Source: VGRW01 sp031396695 (GTDB lineage: Bacteria; Myxococcota_A; UBA9160; SZUA-336). From it: a DNA stretch of 64,000 nt. The notes below the pieces were generated by a model, which did not search any database, was not told where the DNA came from, and worked only from the letters and a program-made list of their open reading frames with translations. The stretch's first letter is position 1; every line of letters starts with the position of its first letter. Location: contig JANNLG010000091.1 of assembly GCA_031396695.1 (NCBI GenBank), positions 1 through 64,000 on the forward strand. Reading direction: 5' to 3'. Made by a program: the position numbers and the translations under genes. Shown piece after piece: positions 39,133 through 49,737 of this stretch.

Positions 39133-40575
39133 CTAGACACCCAGGAGTGTCGGAGGGCGCTTCGTCACCCAGCCGCTGCGCCGGTCGTACGCGTGGGCGA
39201 GCTCGAGGCAGTCCCTTTCCGCGCGATTGCGTCCGACGATCTGCAGCCCCATCGGCAGACCGTTCGCGCCGAAGCCCGCCGGCGCGGTGACGACGGGACA
39301 GCCCGACATCGTCACGGGCAGCACGACCTTCATCCACTCGTGGTAGGTCTCCATGCGGCGACCGGCGATCTCGCGCGGCCAGTCGAGCGAAACGTCGAAC
39401 GGAAATAGCTGCGCCGTGGGCAGAATCCAGTAGTCGAAGCGCTCGAAGAAGGCGCGCACGGCCTCGTACCAGCGCGAGCGCACGAGCGAGGCGGCCGTCA
39501 CCTCGTAGGCGCTGAGTTTCGCGCCGCTTTCGACCTCGAAGATCGCTTCGGGCTTCATGTGCGCGCGCAGCGACGCGCTCTTGTACACGTCGAGCAGGCC
39601 GCTGCCGGCCTGCCAGGCGCGCAGCACGAGCCACGCCCGCCAGACCTCGTCGATCGGGAAATCGGGATTCGCCTCTGCGACGCTGCAGCCGAGCTCCTCG
39701 AACACGGCGAGCGCGGCGCGACAGGTTTCGAGCACGCCGGCCTCGAAGGGCAGGTAGCCGTCCATGTCGCCCGAGAAGGCGATGCGCGCTCCAGAGAAGT
39801 CGCGCGAGAGATCGAGCGGCCGCTCGAGCGCGGGTCCGCCTTCGAGCGTGAGCGGCGCGCGCGCGTCGTAGCCGGCTTGTACGCCGTAGAGCAGCGCCAG
39901 GTCCGGGACGCTGCGCGCCATCGGCCCCAGCACGCCCATCGACGGCAGCCACAGGTCGCGCGCGTTCGTCGGCACGCGGCCGATGCTCGGCCGCAGCGAG
40001 AACACGTTGTTCCAGCCTGCGGGATTGCGCAGGCTGCCGCCGAAATCGCCGCCGTCAGCGACGGGCAGCATGCGCAGCGCCAGCGCCACGGCCGCACCTC
40101 CGCTGCTGCCACCGGCGCTGCGCGACGGGTCGTAGGCGTTGCGCGTGGCGCCGTGCACTTTGTTGAAGGTGTGCGAGCCGAGACCGAACTCGGGCGCGTT
40201 GGTGCGGCCGATCAAGATCGCTCCGGCGCGGCGAACGCGCTCGACCATCAGGCCGTCGGCGGGCGCGACGAAACTTCGGAGCGGCGCGAAGCCGCCCATC
40301 GACGTCGGCATGCCGCGGACCGGCTCGAGATCCTTGATCGCCTGCGGGAAGCCATGCAGCGGCCCGCGGCGCTCGCCGCGCGAGAGCTCGTCGTCGCAGG
40401 CCCGCGCCTCGGCGAGCAGCGCGTCGCGGTCGCGCAGCGCGATGATCGCGTTCACCTGCGGGTTCAGGCGCTCGATCTGGTCGAGCGTCGCGCGCATGAC
40501 CTCGACACACGACACCTGCCGGTCGCGGATCGAAGCCGCGAGCTCGACGGCGTCCAGCGTGACGATCGGGTGCAT
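39133..40575 (-). CDS. Amidase-signature-family hydrolase
   Basis: This 480-residue amidase has the Lys-Ser-Ser catalytic triad elements: AIKD (Lys near residue 80), SAGGSSGGAAVALA with the cis-Ser, and the nucleophile Ser in DFGGSLRNPAGW. The order and length match bacterial amidases acting on aryl or aliphatic amides. No signal peptide is seen, so it is cytosolic. It is monocistronic between divergent and convergent genes. Substrate specificity cannot be deduced; nylon-oligomer hydrolase- and GatA-type relatives both share these motifs, and no gatB/gatC neighbour supports a tRNA role. Confidence 0.93.
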   Translation of the reverse strand: MHPIVTLDAVELAASIRDRQVSCVEVMRATLDQIERLNPQVNAIIALRDRDALLAEARACDDELSRGERRGPLHGFPQAIKDLEPVRGMPTSMGGFAPLRSFVAPADGLMVERVRRAGAILIGRTNAPEFGLGSHTFNKVHGATRNAYDPSRSAGGSSGGAAVALALRMLPVADGGDFGGSLRNPAGWNNVFSLRPSIGRVPTNARDLWLPSMGVLGPMARSVPDLALLYGVQAGYDARAPLTLEGGPALERPLDLSRDFSGARIAFSGDMDGYLPFEAGVLETCRAALAVFEELGCSVAEANPDFPIDEVWRAWLVLRAWQAGSGLLDVYKSASLRAHMKPEAIFEVESGAKLSAYEVTAASLVRSRWYEAVRAFFERFDYWILPTAQLFPFDVSLDWPREIAGRRMETYHEWMKVVLPVTMSGCPVVTAPAGFGANGLPMGLQIVGRNRAERDCLELAHAYDRRSGWVTKRPPTLLGV

Positions 40576-40703
40576 GCTTCGCTCCGCGCGTTCCGAGCCT
40601 GGCTGCCGCGCATGCTAGCGCGTTTCGCGCAGCGCAACGGTTTCTCGCCGGACTTTGCGCGCTCCGATAGACTGCCGCCGGGCGCGCGCGCCCTGGAGGT
40701 CGA

Positions 40704-41132
40704 ATGCGCAGATTCCGAAAGCTCGTCGTGATTGGACTCGCCGTGTTGATGGCGCTCGGCGTCGGAATTTTCGGCGTGTCCGAGCTCGGTGGCGAGATCG
40801 TGACGCTCGAAACCCACACGCCGGACGGCGACTCGAGCACGCGCATCTGGGTCGTCGACGACGCGGGTCGCGCCTGGCTGCGCGCGGGCACACCGGACAA
40901 CGGCTGGCTGAAGCGCATCGACGCCAATCCCGACGTCAGCGTCGAGCGCAACGGCGAGCCGACACGCTACAAGGCCGTGCCGGTGCGCGACGATCCGGCC
41001 CTGCGCGACCGCATCCACCAACTGATGCGCGACAAGTACACCTGGGCCGATCGGATCGTGAGCCTGATGCGCGACGGCTCGTCCTCGGTGCCGATCCGGC
41101 TCGATCCGATCGAGCCCGGCGGCGCGTCGTAG
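40704..41132 (+). CDS. Membrane-anchored split-barrel flavin/F420-binding protein (DUF385-like)
   Basis: This 142-residue protein has an N-terminal membrane helix (residues about 7-28) and a small split-barrel domain. Segments STRIWVVDDAGRAWLRAGTP, NGWLKRIDANPDVSVERNG and RYKAVPVRDD are typical of the deazaflavin-dependent nitroreductase/DUF385 family. Such proteins bind F420 or FMN and reduce quinones or nitro compounds. The start has GGAGG 4 bases upstream and a GATAGACT sequence further up that may be a -10 box. The cofactor is unresolved. Confidence 0.75.
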   Translation: MRRFRKLVVIGLAVLMALGVGIFGVSELGGEIVTLETHTPDGDSSTRIWVVDDAGRAWLRAGTPDNGWLKRIDANPDVSVERNGEPTRYKAVPVRDDPALRDRIHQLMRDKYTWADRIVSLMRDGSSSVPIRLDPIEPGGAS

Positions 41133-41142
41133 CGCGCGCGGC

Positions 41143-42456
41143 CTAGGCGGCGAGCTCGAGCGCGCGCAGCGCCAGGCCGCTGGCGACCGAAACCAGCTCG
41201 TCGCCCGCGCGCACGCGATCGACGCCGAAGCGCGACGCGAACAGCGCGCGCACGGCCGGCACCAGCGACGAACCGCCGGTCAGGAACACGCGGTCGACGT
41301 CGCCGGCCGCCACGCTCGAGGCCGCCAGCAGATCGTCGACGCAGGTCTCGATCGCCTGCAGCTCGGGCGCGATCCAATTCTCGAAATCCGCGCGCGCGAT
41401 CCTGGTCTCGATCTTGACCGGCTCGTGCGCGAAGCGCAGCACGGTCGCGTCGTCGCGCGTGAGCGAGAGCTTGGCGCGCTCCACCGCGCGGTGTAGCGGG
41501 AAGCCGAGATCCGAGCGCACCACGTGAATCAGCGCCTCGAGCCGCGCGGGCTCGAGCGCGTCGCGCTGCAAGTCGTAGAGCAGTGCGAGCGTGCGCGGCG
41601 TGCGCAGGAAGCTCAAGTGGTGCCAGCGCTCGAGATGGCCGTAGATCCAGCGCGGCACGGGCAGGACCGTGCCGAAGATGGAACGGAACTCGCTGCCCAG
41701 GCCGAGCGCGGGCGCGACCGACGCGCGCACGATCCGGCCGTCGAACACGTCACCGGCCACCGGCACGCCGGAGTTGCCAAGCACGCCGCGCGCGCCGCCC
41801 TCCGAACGCTCGCGGCGCGCGCCGGGCCCGACGCGCAGCAGCGAGAAGTCGCTGGTGCCGCCACCGAAATCTCCGATCAGGATCAGCTCGTCGTGATCGA
41901 GCGTGCGCTCGTAGTGGTAGGCGGCGGCGATCGGCTCGTACTCGAACACCACATCTTCGACGCCGGCGGTCGCGAACGCGGCCCGCAGACGCGCGAGTGC
42001 GAGCGTCTCGTCGTCGGGCGAGCGCGCGGACACGAAGCGCACGGGGCGGCCGACCACGACGGGGCCCGTCACCGGACCGAGCTCCTTCTCGGCCTCGCTC
42101 AGCATGGCGCGTAAGAGCACCGCGATCAGCGCCTCGAGCCGGTACTCGCGCTCGAAGATGCGCGTGGCCGAGAAGTCGCGCGCGGCGAGAAACGACTTCA
42201 ACGACTGGACCAACCGCCCGGGCTCGTCGACCGCGAGATAGCGCGCGATCGCGCGCGGTCCGGCCAGCTCGCGCATCCCGCCCGACGTCGAGTCGCGACC
42301 GTCGGGCGTGCGCTCGACGTACACCACCGATCGGAACGTCGACGTCAGCTTCCCGCCGCCGCGCGCGAACTGCGCCAGGCGCGGCGCGCCCTCACCTTCG
42401 GCCAACGCCAGCGCAGAGTTGGTGGTGCCGAAATCGATCCCGAAGGCGCGCGCCAT
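41143..42456 (-). CDS. Hsp70-family chaperone-like protein (YegD type)
   Basis: This 437-residue protein has only the actin/Hsp70 ATPase fold. It contains FGIDFGTTNSALAL (phosphate 1), LILIGDFGGGTSDFSLL (phosphate 2) and VFLTGGSSLVPAVRALF (adenosine motif). There is no C-terminal substrate-binding domain, as in YegD. Its role may be in a specialised folding or assembly pathway. Two starts are possible (GTG 42462 or ATG 42456); I used the ATG. It lies 10 bases from the convergent DUF385-like gene. Confidence 0.9.
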   Translation of the reverse strand: MARAFGIDFGTTNSALALAEGEGAPRLAQFARGGGKLTSTFRSVVYVERTPDGRDSTSGGMRELAGPRAIARYLAVDEPGRLVQSLKSFLAARDFSATRIFEREYRLEALIAVLLRAMLSEAEKELGPVTGPVVVGRPVRFVSARSPDDETLALARLRAAFATAGVEDVVFEYEPIAAAYHYERTLDHDELILIGDFGGGTSDFSLLRVGPGARRERSEGGARGVLGNSGVPVAGDVFDGRIVRASVAPALGLGSEFRSIFGTVLPVPRWIYGHLERWHHLSFLRTPRTLALLYDLQRDALEPARLEALIHVVRSDLGFPLHRAVERAKLSLTRDDATVLRFAHEPVKIETRIARADFENWIAPELQAIETCVDDLLAASSVAAGDVDRVFLTGGSSLVPAVRALFASRFGVDRVRAGDELVSVASGLALRALELAA

Positions 42457-42526
42457 GGCCACCCCGCCGCAGAGAGCGGCGCAGGATGCGCTCGGGCGCT
42501 CGTTCCGGCAAGCGCCGGGTCAGACG

Positions 42527-43477
42527 CTAGGCGTTCTGATCCAGATACTCGGACAGACCGTAGCCGACTCGCTCGCCGTCGAGCGTGTACTCGGTCATGC
42601 CCTCGCCGATGTGCGTGTTCTGACCGGCGCGCCGGTTGCGCAGCGGGATGAAGCCGCGTACGCGCCCCTCGACGCGGTGCTTGGCGCCGTCCGCGAGCGT
42701 CACGTTGGCGCGCAGCACCGAGTGGTAGTTCGTGCCGCCCTCGTAGTCGGTCTCTAGATCGACGCTGGTGATCCGGTGCAGCTCCTGCCCCTTGTGGAAC
42801 ACGCCGCCGACACGGTCGCCCACGATCGAGATCACCATGCCCAGGTCATCGCCGAAGTTGCCCGTGATCCAACGGTACGACGGCGTCGACTGCCAGTAGC
42901 GCGGACCCCAGGAGTGGTCGCGCAGGCCGTGGCCGCGGATGTCGATGCGCGGCTCGCCTTCGACCGCGATCGTGCCCGACACTTTCATGTGCTGCTCGTA
43001 GTGCGCGCGTGCGAAGTCGTTCTTGTCGTCGGGTTTTCCCACGTGGCCGTAGATCGGACCGACGCCCTCGTGCACCAGGTCGATCACCAGCCGCTTGTGC
43101 GGGTTCTCCTTGAAGGCCTTGCCGGGGTCCGCCATGCCGCGCGGATCGGCGAGATACACGACCGAGCCCTCGTAGCGCGTGCGCAGCTTCTCGCCGGGCA
43201 CGAGCACCGTCACTTCGAGTCCGCCCGCGTTCCAGCCGTCGTTCGACGTGATCGCCGGCCGCTTGTAGTTGAACAGCGCCGAGCCATCCGCGTTGTAGAC
43301 GATCACGGTCATCTCCGCCTGACCTTCGTTGGCGCGGTTGCCGATGCGCAAGAAGCCGCCGCGGTTCTGGGCCCGGTCGAAGAAGTTGAAGTACACCGAC
43401 TCGTTGAAGTTCGGCTCGGGTCCGAGCGGGTGGGTGTAGTCGTCTTCGGGCTTCACGTTGCCGACGATCTTGACCAA
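42527..43477 (-). CDS. Lipocalin-like (AttH/CrtC-related, DUF7064/7065-like) protein
   Basis: This 316-residue soluble beta-rich protein has the diagnostic GHGLRDHSWGPRYW, shared by AttH/CrtC-like hydratase-fold and related DUF families found in lipid- and terpenoid-degrading bacteria. Further beta strands carry NESVYFNFFDRAQNRGGFLR and TNYHSVLRANVTL. No signal peptide is visible. The start is TTG at 43477 with GAGGAGG 8 bases upstream. It probably binds or transforms a hydrophobic ligand. The family call is from motif memory and the substrate is unknown. Confidence 0.65.
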   Translation of the reverse strand: MVKIVGNVKPEDDYTHPLGPEPNFNESVYFNFFDRAQNRGGFLRIGNRANEGQAEMTVIVYNADGSALFNYKRPAITSNDGWNAGGLEVTVLVPGEKLRTRYEGSVVYLADPRGMADPGKAFKENPHKRLVIDLVHEGVGPIYGHVGKPDDKNDFARAHYEQHMKVSGTIAVEGEPRIDIRGHGLRDHSWGPRYWQSTPSYRWITGNFGDDLGMVISIVGDRVGGVFHKGQELHRITSVDLETDYEGGTNYHSVLRANVTLADGAKHRVEGRVRGFIPLRNRRAGQNTHIGEGMTEYTLDGERVGYGLSEYLDQNA

Positions 43478-43566
43478 GGGCGGTGCCTCCTCGCCGCATC
43501 CTACCCTAACGGGGCAATCCTAAAGGGACACTCGCGACGCTCCGATGCGACGCCGAGGAAGCATCG

Positions 43567-45384
43567 GTGCCCGAATCGGGAGCCACACGCGCACGCCGCT
43601 ATCCGCGCTTCGGGCGCATCGACGGGTCACACCCGTGGAAGCGCCGTGTGCCCGGCGCGTTCGTCGACTACGCGGCCCGGCGCCGCCACAACGGCTCGGT
43701 CGCCTACTTCAACTTCGAGCTCGCGAAGGAGCTCGGCCTGGTGCCGCGCCAGCACGCCGTGCGCCTGAACCAGACACTCGAGCGCGCGATCCTGCGCACA
43801 TTCGGCCTGCGCATCATCAACGAGTGGGACTATCTGCACCGCGTGCGCGTGCCCGCGCGCGAGCGCCTGCCCGGCACCTACATGGCCACGCGCTACCTGC
43901 AGCTCCAGCATCCGGGACGCAGCGGAAAGACCTCCGGCGACGGGCGCAGCATTTGGAACGGCACGATCACGCACGACGGTGTCACCTGGGACATCTCGAG
44001 TTGCGGCACCGGCGTCACGCGGCTGTGTCCGGCCACCGCGCTCGAGGGGCGCTACTTCCGGTCCGGCTCGCGCACCGCATCGTACGGTTGCGGCACCGCG
44101 GCGCTCGGCGAGGGCATCGCGGCGGCGCTGCTCTCCGAGACCTTCCACCGCAACGGTATCGCGACCGAACGCGTGCTGGCGGTGATCGCGCTGCCGAACG
44201 GCCAGGCGATCAACGTGCGCGCGGGCCGCAACCTGCTGCGGCCCTCGCACCTGTTCGCGCCGCTCCGCCAGGGCGACGTCGCGCGCCTGCGCGCCGCCGT
44301 CGACCTGTTCTGCGAGCGGCAGATCGCGAACGGCGAGTGGCCGAAGCTCGCCCGCGGCGCCGCGCGCTACCGATTCATGGCCGAAGAGACCGCGCGCGTG
44401 TTCGCGCGCGCCGCCGCCACCTTCGAGAGCGAGTACATCTTCTGTTGGCTCGACTGGGACGGCGACAACGTGCTCGCGAGCGGCGGGATCGTGGACTACG
44501 GCTCGGTGCGCCAGTTCGGCCTCTACCACCGCGAGTACCGCTTCGACGACGACGACCGCTGGTCGACGACGATCCCCGAGCAGCGCGTGAAGGCGCGCTT
44601 CATCGCGCAGTGCTTCGCGCAGATCCGCGACTGCGTCACGACCGGCCGCAAGCGCCCGCTCGCGGCGTTCCGGCGCGATCCGGTGCTGCGCGTGTTCGAC
44701 GCGGAGTTCGAGAGGACGAAGCTTCGCCTGTTCCTGCGCAAGCTGGGCTTCCGCGCCGAGACCAGCGCCTGGCTCGCGCGCGCACACGCGCCCGCGCTCG
44801 CCCGCTTGCGCCGCGCCTACGATCACTTCGAGTCCGCGCGCGCGACGCGTGGGCCACGCAAGGCTGCCGACGGACTGACCTGGAACGCGATCTTCAGCAC
44901 GCGCGATCTGCTGCGCGAGCTGACCGCGCACTTCGCGCGCGAGCGCGCACCGCTCGCAGCGCGCGCGCTCGTCGCGCTCGCGAGCTCGAGCTACGCATCG
45001 GCCGCCGACCGCGCATGCACGCCCACGCGGGCGCGCCGCGCGCGCGAGCTGCAGCGCGAATACCTCGCGCTCCTGAAGGCCGCCGCGCGCCGCGAGCGCC
45101 GCCCGCTCGCCGAGCTGCTGAACGAAGTCGCCGAGCGAAGCGCCGTGATCAACCGCCGCGAGCGCATCACGGGCGACGGCGTCGAGTACGCGACCGACCG
45201 CCTGCTGCGACACCGACGCCGACTCGGGCGCGAGGGCGTGATGCGCGTGATCGCGGAGTTCGTGAACCACCAGGACTTGAATCCCGTGTCCGCGAACGGC
45301 GCGGGCTCGAAACCGACGGGCGATGTCCGCCGCGTGCTCGACAGCTTGATCCGGGTCGTCACCGACCTGCGTCACGGTTTGTAG
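43567..45384 (+). CDS. Divergent SelO/YdiU-like pseudokinase-fold protein
   Basis: This 605-residue cytosolic protein has SYGCGTAALGEGIAAALLSE followed by IATERVLAVIAL and VRAGRNLLRPSHLF. The order is the same as in SelO proteins (a Gly/Arg-rich loop, then IPTTRAL and VRVAPSFLRFGHF). FCWLDWDGDNVLASGGIVDYG matches the SelO MNTDN...DYGP metal-binding segment, with Asp residues in the same places. SelO transfers AMP to protein Ser/Thr/Tyr. The sequence is clearly diverged and its C-terminal third is Arg/Ala-rich and unfamiliar. The start is GTG at 43567 with GAGGAA upstream. AMPylation is inferred only. Confidence 0.6.
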   Translation: MPESGATRARRYPRFGRIDGSHPWKRRVPGAFVDYAARRRHNGSVAYFNFELAKELGLVPRQHAVRLNQTLERAILRTFGLRIINEWDYLHRVRVPARERLPGTYMATRYLQLQHPGRSGKTSGDGRSIWNGTITHDGVTWDISSCGTGVTRLCPATALEGRYFRSGSRTASYGCGTAALGEGIAAALLSETFHRNGIATERVLAVIALPNGQAINVRAGRNLLRPSHLFAPLRQGDVARLRAAVDLFCERQIANGEWPKLARGAARYRFMAEETARVFARAAATFESEYIFCWLDWDGDNVLASGGIVDYGSVRQFGLYHREYRFDDDDRWSTTIPEQRVKARFIAQCFAQIRDCVTTGRKRPLAAFRRDPVLRVFDAEFERTKLRLFLRKLGFRAETSAWLARAHAPALARLRRAYDHFESARATRGPRKAADGLTWNAIFSTRDLLRELTAHFARERAPLAARALVALASSSYASAADRACTPTRARRARELQREYLALLKAAARRERRPLAELLNEVAERSAVINRRERITGDGVEYATDRLLRHRRRLGREGVMRVIAEFVNHQDLNPVSANGAGSKPTGDVRRVLDSLIRVVTDLRHGL

Positions 45385-45429
45385 CCAGCGCAGGAATCCC
45401 GCGGCAGCGCGCCCCCTTAGGCGATCGGG

Positions 45430-45435
45430 TATGAT
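45430..45435 (+). promoter_or_regulatory. Candidate -10 box for the ABC efflux operon
   Basis: TATGAT lies 32 bases upstream of the TTG start at 45468, within an otherwise GC-rich 83-base gap. It predicts transcription from near 45442 and leaves room for the GGGGAG ribosome site. No convincing -35 hexamer precedes it, so activation or a weak promoter is possible. Confidence 0.4.
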
Positions 45436-45467
45436 CCGACCCAACGTCGCACGCGGGGAGTCGGACC

Positions 45468-46171
<704 letters not shown>

Positions 46172-46175
<4 letters not shown>

Positions 46176-47338
46176 AGTACCTGCCGTTCATCCTGCGCAA
46201 CCTGGGCCGGAACAAGCTGCGCTCGCTGCTCACCGCTTCGGCGATCGCGCTCGCGATCGCGCTGGTCTGCATCCTTCGCACCATGCCCGCGGGCATGGAT
46301 TCGTTCCTGTCTTCGATCGCGTCGAACACGCGCATCTCCACGCACAACGAAGCGGGCATGGTCTACGCGATGCCGTACTCGTACCTGCAGAAGGTGCGCG
46401 CCGTGCCGGGCGTGGTCGCGGCGATCAGCTGGCAGTGGTTCGGCGGCGCCACGGATCTCGCCAAGGGCGTCGAGTTTCCGAACTTCGCGGTCGACCCGGA
46501 GGACTTCGGCCGGGTCTACGAGGACTGGAAGATCGCGCCGCAAGCGCTCGAGGATTTTCGCAAGTACCGCGACGCGGCGATCGTGGGTCGCGCGACGCTG
46601 CTGAAGAAAGACTGGAAGGTCGGCGACGTCGTCACGCTGCAAAGTACGGTGTTTCCGCTCCAGCTCTCGTTCCGGATCGTCGGCGAGGTGCCGAATCCGC
46701 AGGCCATGCAGTTCTACTTCCAGCGCGAGTACCTGACGCAGGCCTTCGCAGCGACCGGCACGCCGATCGACACGACCGGCATGATCTGGTCGCGCATCGA
46801 CGATCCCGAGCGCGTCGCGCCGGCGATGAAGCAGATCGATGAGATGTTCCGCAACGGCGAGGCGGAGACCACTTCCGAAACCGAGAAGAGCTTCTTCGGG
46901 AACTTCTTCGGCAGCTTGAAGGGCATCGTCACGATCATCATGATCGTCGCCGGCATCGTCACGCTGTGCATCGTGTTCATCGCCGCGAACACGGCCAGCA
47001 TGTCGGTGCGCGAGCGCGTCGGCGAGATTGCGATCCTGAAAGCGATCGGCTTCCGGAAGGCGACGATCTTCTCGACGCTGCTCGCCGAGGCAGTGGTGTT
47101 GTCGACCGTGGCGGGCATCGCGGGCGCACTGATCTCGCTCGGCCTCACGTCGCTCCTGCGCTCGAGCGCGGGCTCGGGCGGGCCGCAGATGGGACCGCTG
47201 ACCGGCTTCATCGTCACCGACGCGATCCTGATCCAGGCGATCTTCATTGCCTTCTTCATCGGGATCCTGTCCGGCTGGCTGCCCGCGCTGGGCGCGTCGA
47301 AGCGCAGCGTCGCGCAGACGCTACGCGAGGTCTTCTAG
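46172..47338 (+). CDS. MacB/FtsX-like ABC permease 1
   Basis: This 388-residue permease has one N-terminal helix, a large periplasmic MacB-PCD-like domain (about residues 45-230) and three C-terminal helices with the FtsX-fold motif RVGEIAILKAIGFRKATIF. This four-helix plan is typical of MacB- and LolC-type type VII ABC transporters. It pairs with the second permease at 47344, presumably as a heterodimer. The cargo may be a lipid, lipoprotein or toxic amphiphile extruded from the periplasm; it is not identifiable. Confidence 0.92.
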
Positions 47339-47343
47339 CCGCC

Positions 47344-48522
47344 ATGGCGCTCCCGCTCTCGTACAGCTGGCGCAGCCTGATCGCACGCGGCACGCGCACG
47401 GCCTTCACGGTGGCGGTGATCGCGCTGGTCGTGATCGCGACCACGCTGTTCTGGAGCTTGATCGGCAGCCTGAAACGCACGCTCGTCTCGTCGGGCTCAC
47501 CCGAGAACCTGGTGGTGATGCGCAAGGGCGCGACCAACGACGGCTCGAGCCAGCTCTCGCTCGAGTCGCTGCAGGCGATCCGCTTCTTCGAGGGCATCGC
47601 GCGTGACGCGCAGGGCAACCCGCTGATCTCGCCCGAGCTGGTGGTGCAACCGTTCTTCGCCACCTCGGACGGCGGGCGCGAGAACGTGCTGGTGCGCGGC
47701 GTCGAGCCCGTCGCGCTGCTCGTGCACGACGAGGTCGAGCTCGTCGAGGGCCGCATGTTCAACGCCTCGAGCGGCGAGGCGGTGGTCGGTCGCGGCGTGT
47801 CGAGGCGCTACGCGGGCGCGTCGCTCGGCTCGCAGATGAAATTCGGCCGCGGCACCTGGACAGTGGTCGGCATCCTGGAGTCGGGCGGCTCCTCGTTCGA
47901 GAGCGAGGTCTGGGTCGACGCGCGCGAGCTCGCCAACGACGCCAAGCGCACCCTGCCCTACTCGGGCTACCGCGTGCGCGTGGCGCCCGGCGCCGACATG
48001 GACGCACTGGCGCGGCGGATCGGCGACGACCCCCGCTTCGCACTCCAAGCCACGCGCGAGATCGACTACTACGAGAGCCTGTCGTCGGCCGCGAACACGC
48101 TCTACATCATCGTGATCGGGCTCGCGGTGCTGGCGGGCATCGGCGCGGTGTTCGGCGCGACCAACACCATGTACGCGGCGGTGCAGTCGCGCACCTCCGA
48201 GATCGGCACGCTGCGGGCGCTCGGCTTCTCGCGCGGCTCGATCCTGTTCTCGTTCCTGGCCGAGTCCGTGATGACCGCGCTGTTCGCGTTCGCGGTCGGC
48301 GCGCTCGGCGGCTGGGCGCTCGGGCTGTTGATCTCGTGGTGGCTTGGCGGCATCGCGTTCGGCGCGGCGACCTTCACCACCAACGTGATCCAGCTCCGTG
48401 TCGCTCCCACCGATTTGCTGATGCCGCTCGCATTGTCCGTCCTGATCGGCGTCTTCGGCGGTCTCGCGCCCGCGGCCCGCGCCGCGCGCATGCGGCCCGT
48501 CGACGCCCTGCGAAAGGCGTAG
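47344..48522 (+). CDS. MacB/FtsX-like ABC permease 2
   Basis: This 392-residue homologue of the previous permease has the same four-helix and periplasmic-domain plan. The coupling segment RTSEIGTLRALGFSRGSILF and the terminal LAPAARAARMRPVDALRKA are typical of MacB-family permeases. The ATG at 47344 is 5 bases after the preceding stop. Two distinct permeases with one ATPase suggest an asymmetric LolCDE-like assembly rather than a homodimeric MacB. Confidence 0.92.
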   Translation: MALPLSYSWRSLIARGTRTAFTVAVIALVVIATTLFWSLIGSLKRTLVSSGSPENLVVMRKGATNDGSSQLSLESLQAIRFFEGIARDAQGNPLISPELVVQPFFATSDGGRENVLVRGVEPVALLVHDEVELVEGRMFNASSGEAVVGRGVSRRYAGASLGSQMKFGRGTWTVVGILESGGSSFESEVWVDARELANDAKRTLPYSGYRVRVAPGADMDALARRIGDDPRFALQATREIDYYESLSSAANTLYIIVIGLAVLAGIGAVFGATNTMYAAVQSRTSEIGTLRALGFSRGSILFSFLAESVMTALFAFAVGALGGWALGLLISWWLGGIAFGAATFTTNVIQLRVAPTDLLMPLALSVLIGVFGGLAPAARAARMRPVDALRKA

Positions 48523-48525
48523 AGC

Positions 48526-49737
48526 ATGGCAGCCGAGTCCCCACGAAACCTGCGCGACGATCTGCAAGCGCTGCGCATCGATCGCAGCGCGCCCGCCGCG
48601 AGACCGCCGAGCGGTCGGCGCAACCTGTACATCGGCGTCGCTGCGGCGCTGGCGGTGGCGCTGCTCGGCGCGGGCGCCTGGTCGCTGATCGGCGGCGCGC
48701 GCGAGGTCGCGGTCGCCTATGCGAGCCGGATCGAAGCCGGCGGATCGGCGCCGGCCGCGCCCGTGCTCTCCGGCTCCGGCTACGTCGTCACCGCCGACAA
48801 ATACATCTCCGTCGGCACGCGCATTCCCGGACGCATCGAGAAGTTCTTCGTCGACGAAGCGGACCGCGTGAAGGCAGGCGACCCACTGGTGCAGCTCGAC
48901 GATCGCGACTACAGCGCAGCGCTCGAGAGCACTCGCGCACGGCTGGCGGTGGTGAAGGCGAACGCGCAGCTCCACAAGCTCGAGGCCGCGCGTGCGGTGA
49001 AGCTGCGCGCCGAGAACTACGCCTCGCAGTCCGAGCTCGACACCGCCCAGACTCTGCTCCGTGTCGACCAGGCGCAGATCGCGCAGTTCGAGGCGGAGAT
49101 CGCGCAGGCGCAGGTGAACCTGGACTACACCGTTCTGCGTGCACCGACCGACGGCGTGATCCTCGCCAAGTTGAAGGAGGTCGGCGAGATGGCGGTGCCC
49201 GGCGGCTTCGCCGGCTCCGGCGAGCTGATCCGGATGGCGAATCTGACCGAGCTGCGCGCCGAGGTCGACGTGTCCGAGGCCGATCTCGCGCGCGTGAAGC
49301 TCGGCCAGAAGGCACAGGTGGTTCCCGACGCGTACCCGGACAAGCGCTACGGCGCGTCGGTCGTGAAGCTCTACCCGCAGGTCAATCGTCAGAAGGGCAC
49401 GCTCAAGATCGAAGTCTCGATCGAGAGTCCCGACCAGGCGCTCTTGCCCGACATGAGCGTGCGCATCCACTTTCTCGGCGACGACCAGTCGCCGCAGAGC
49501 GGCGGGCCGGCGCTGGTGCTCGCGCCGCGCGCCGCGATCCGCAGCGACGCCGGCGGCAGCTTCGCGTGGATCGTCTCCGACGGCCGGCTGCGCCGCCAGC
49601 CGCTGCGCACCGGCGCAGACCAGGGCGAGCAGGTCGTGGTGGTCGAGGGCCTATCCGGCGGCGAGGCACTCGTCGTCGGCGAGGCCGACGACCTGAAGGA
49701 CGGCCAGCGCGTCGAAACCGCGACGGGCGCCTCCTAG
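48526..49737 (+). CDS. Periplasmic adaptor (HlyD/MacA-like) of the ABC efflux operon
   Basis: This 403-residue membrane-fusion protein has a single N-terminal anchor helix (about residues 34-54), a split lipoyl domain (SVGTRIPGRIEKFFVDEADRV and VNLDYTVLRAPTDGVILA) around a coiled-coil hairpin, a beta-barrel with DLARVKLGQKAQVVPDAYPD and a membrane-proximal domain. The first 25 residues are cytosolic and charged. It completes a tripartite-like exporter, but the outer-membrane channel is not in the window. Its stop shares CTAG with the convergent PGPGW gene. Confidence 0.93.
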   Translation: MAAESPRNLRDDLQALRIDRSAPAARPPSGRRNLYIGVAAALAVALLGAGAWSLIGGAREVAVAYASRIEAGGSAPAAPVLSGSGYVVTADKYISVGTRIPGRIEKFFVDEADRVKAGDPLVQLDDRDYSAALESTRARLAVVKANAQLHKLEAARAVKLRAENYASQSELDTAQTLLRVDQAQIAQFEAEIAQAQVNLDYTVLRAPTDGVILAKLKEVGEMAVPGGFAGSGELIRMANLTELRAEVDVSEADLARVKLGQKAQVVPDAYPDKRYGASVVKLYPQVNRQKGTLKIEVSIESPDQALLPDMSVRIHFLGDDQSPQSGGPALVLAPRAAIRSDAGGSFAWIVSDGRLRRQPLRTGADQGEQVVVVEGLSGGEALVVGEADDLKDGQRVETATGAS

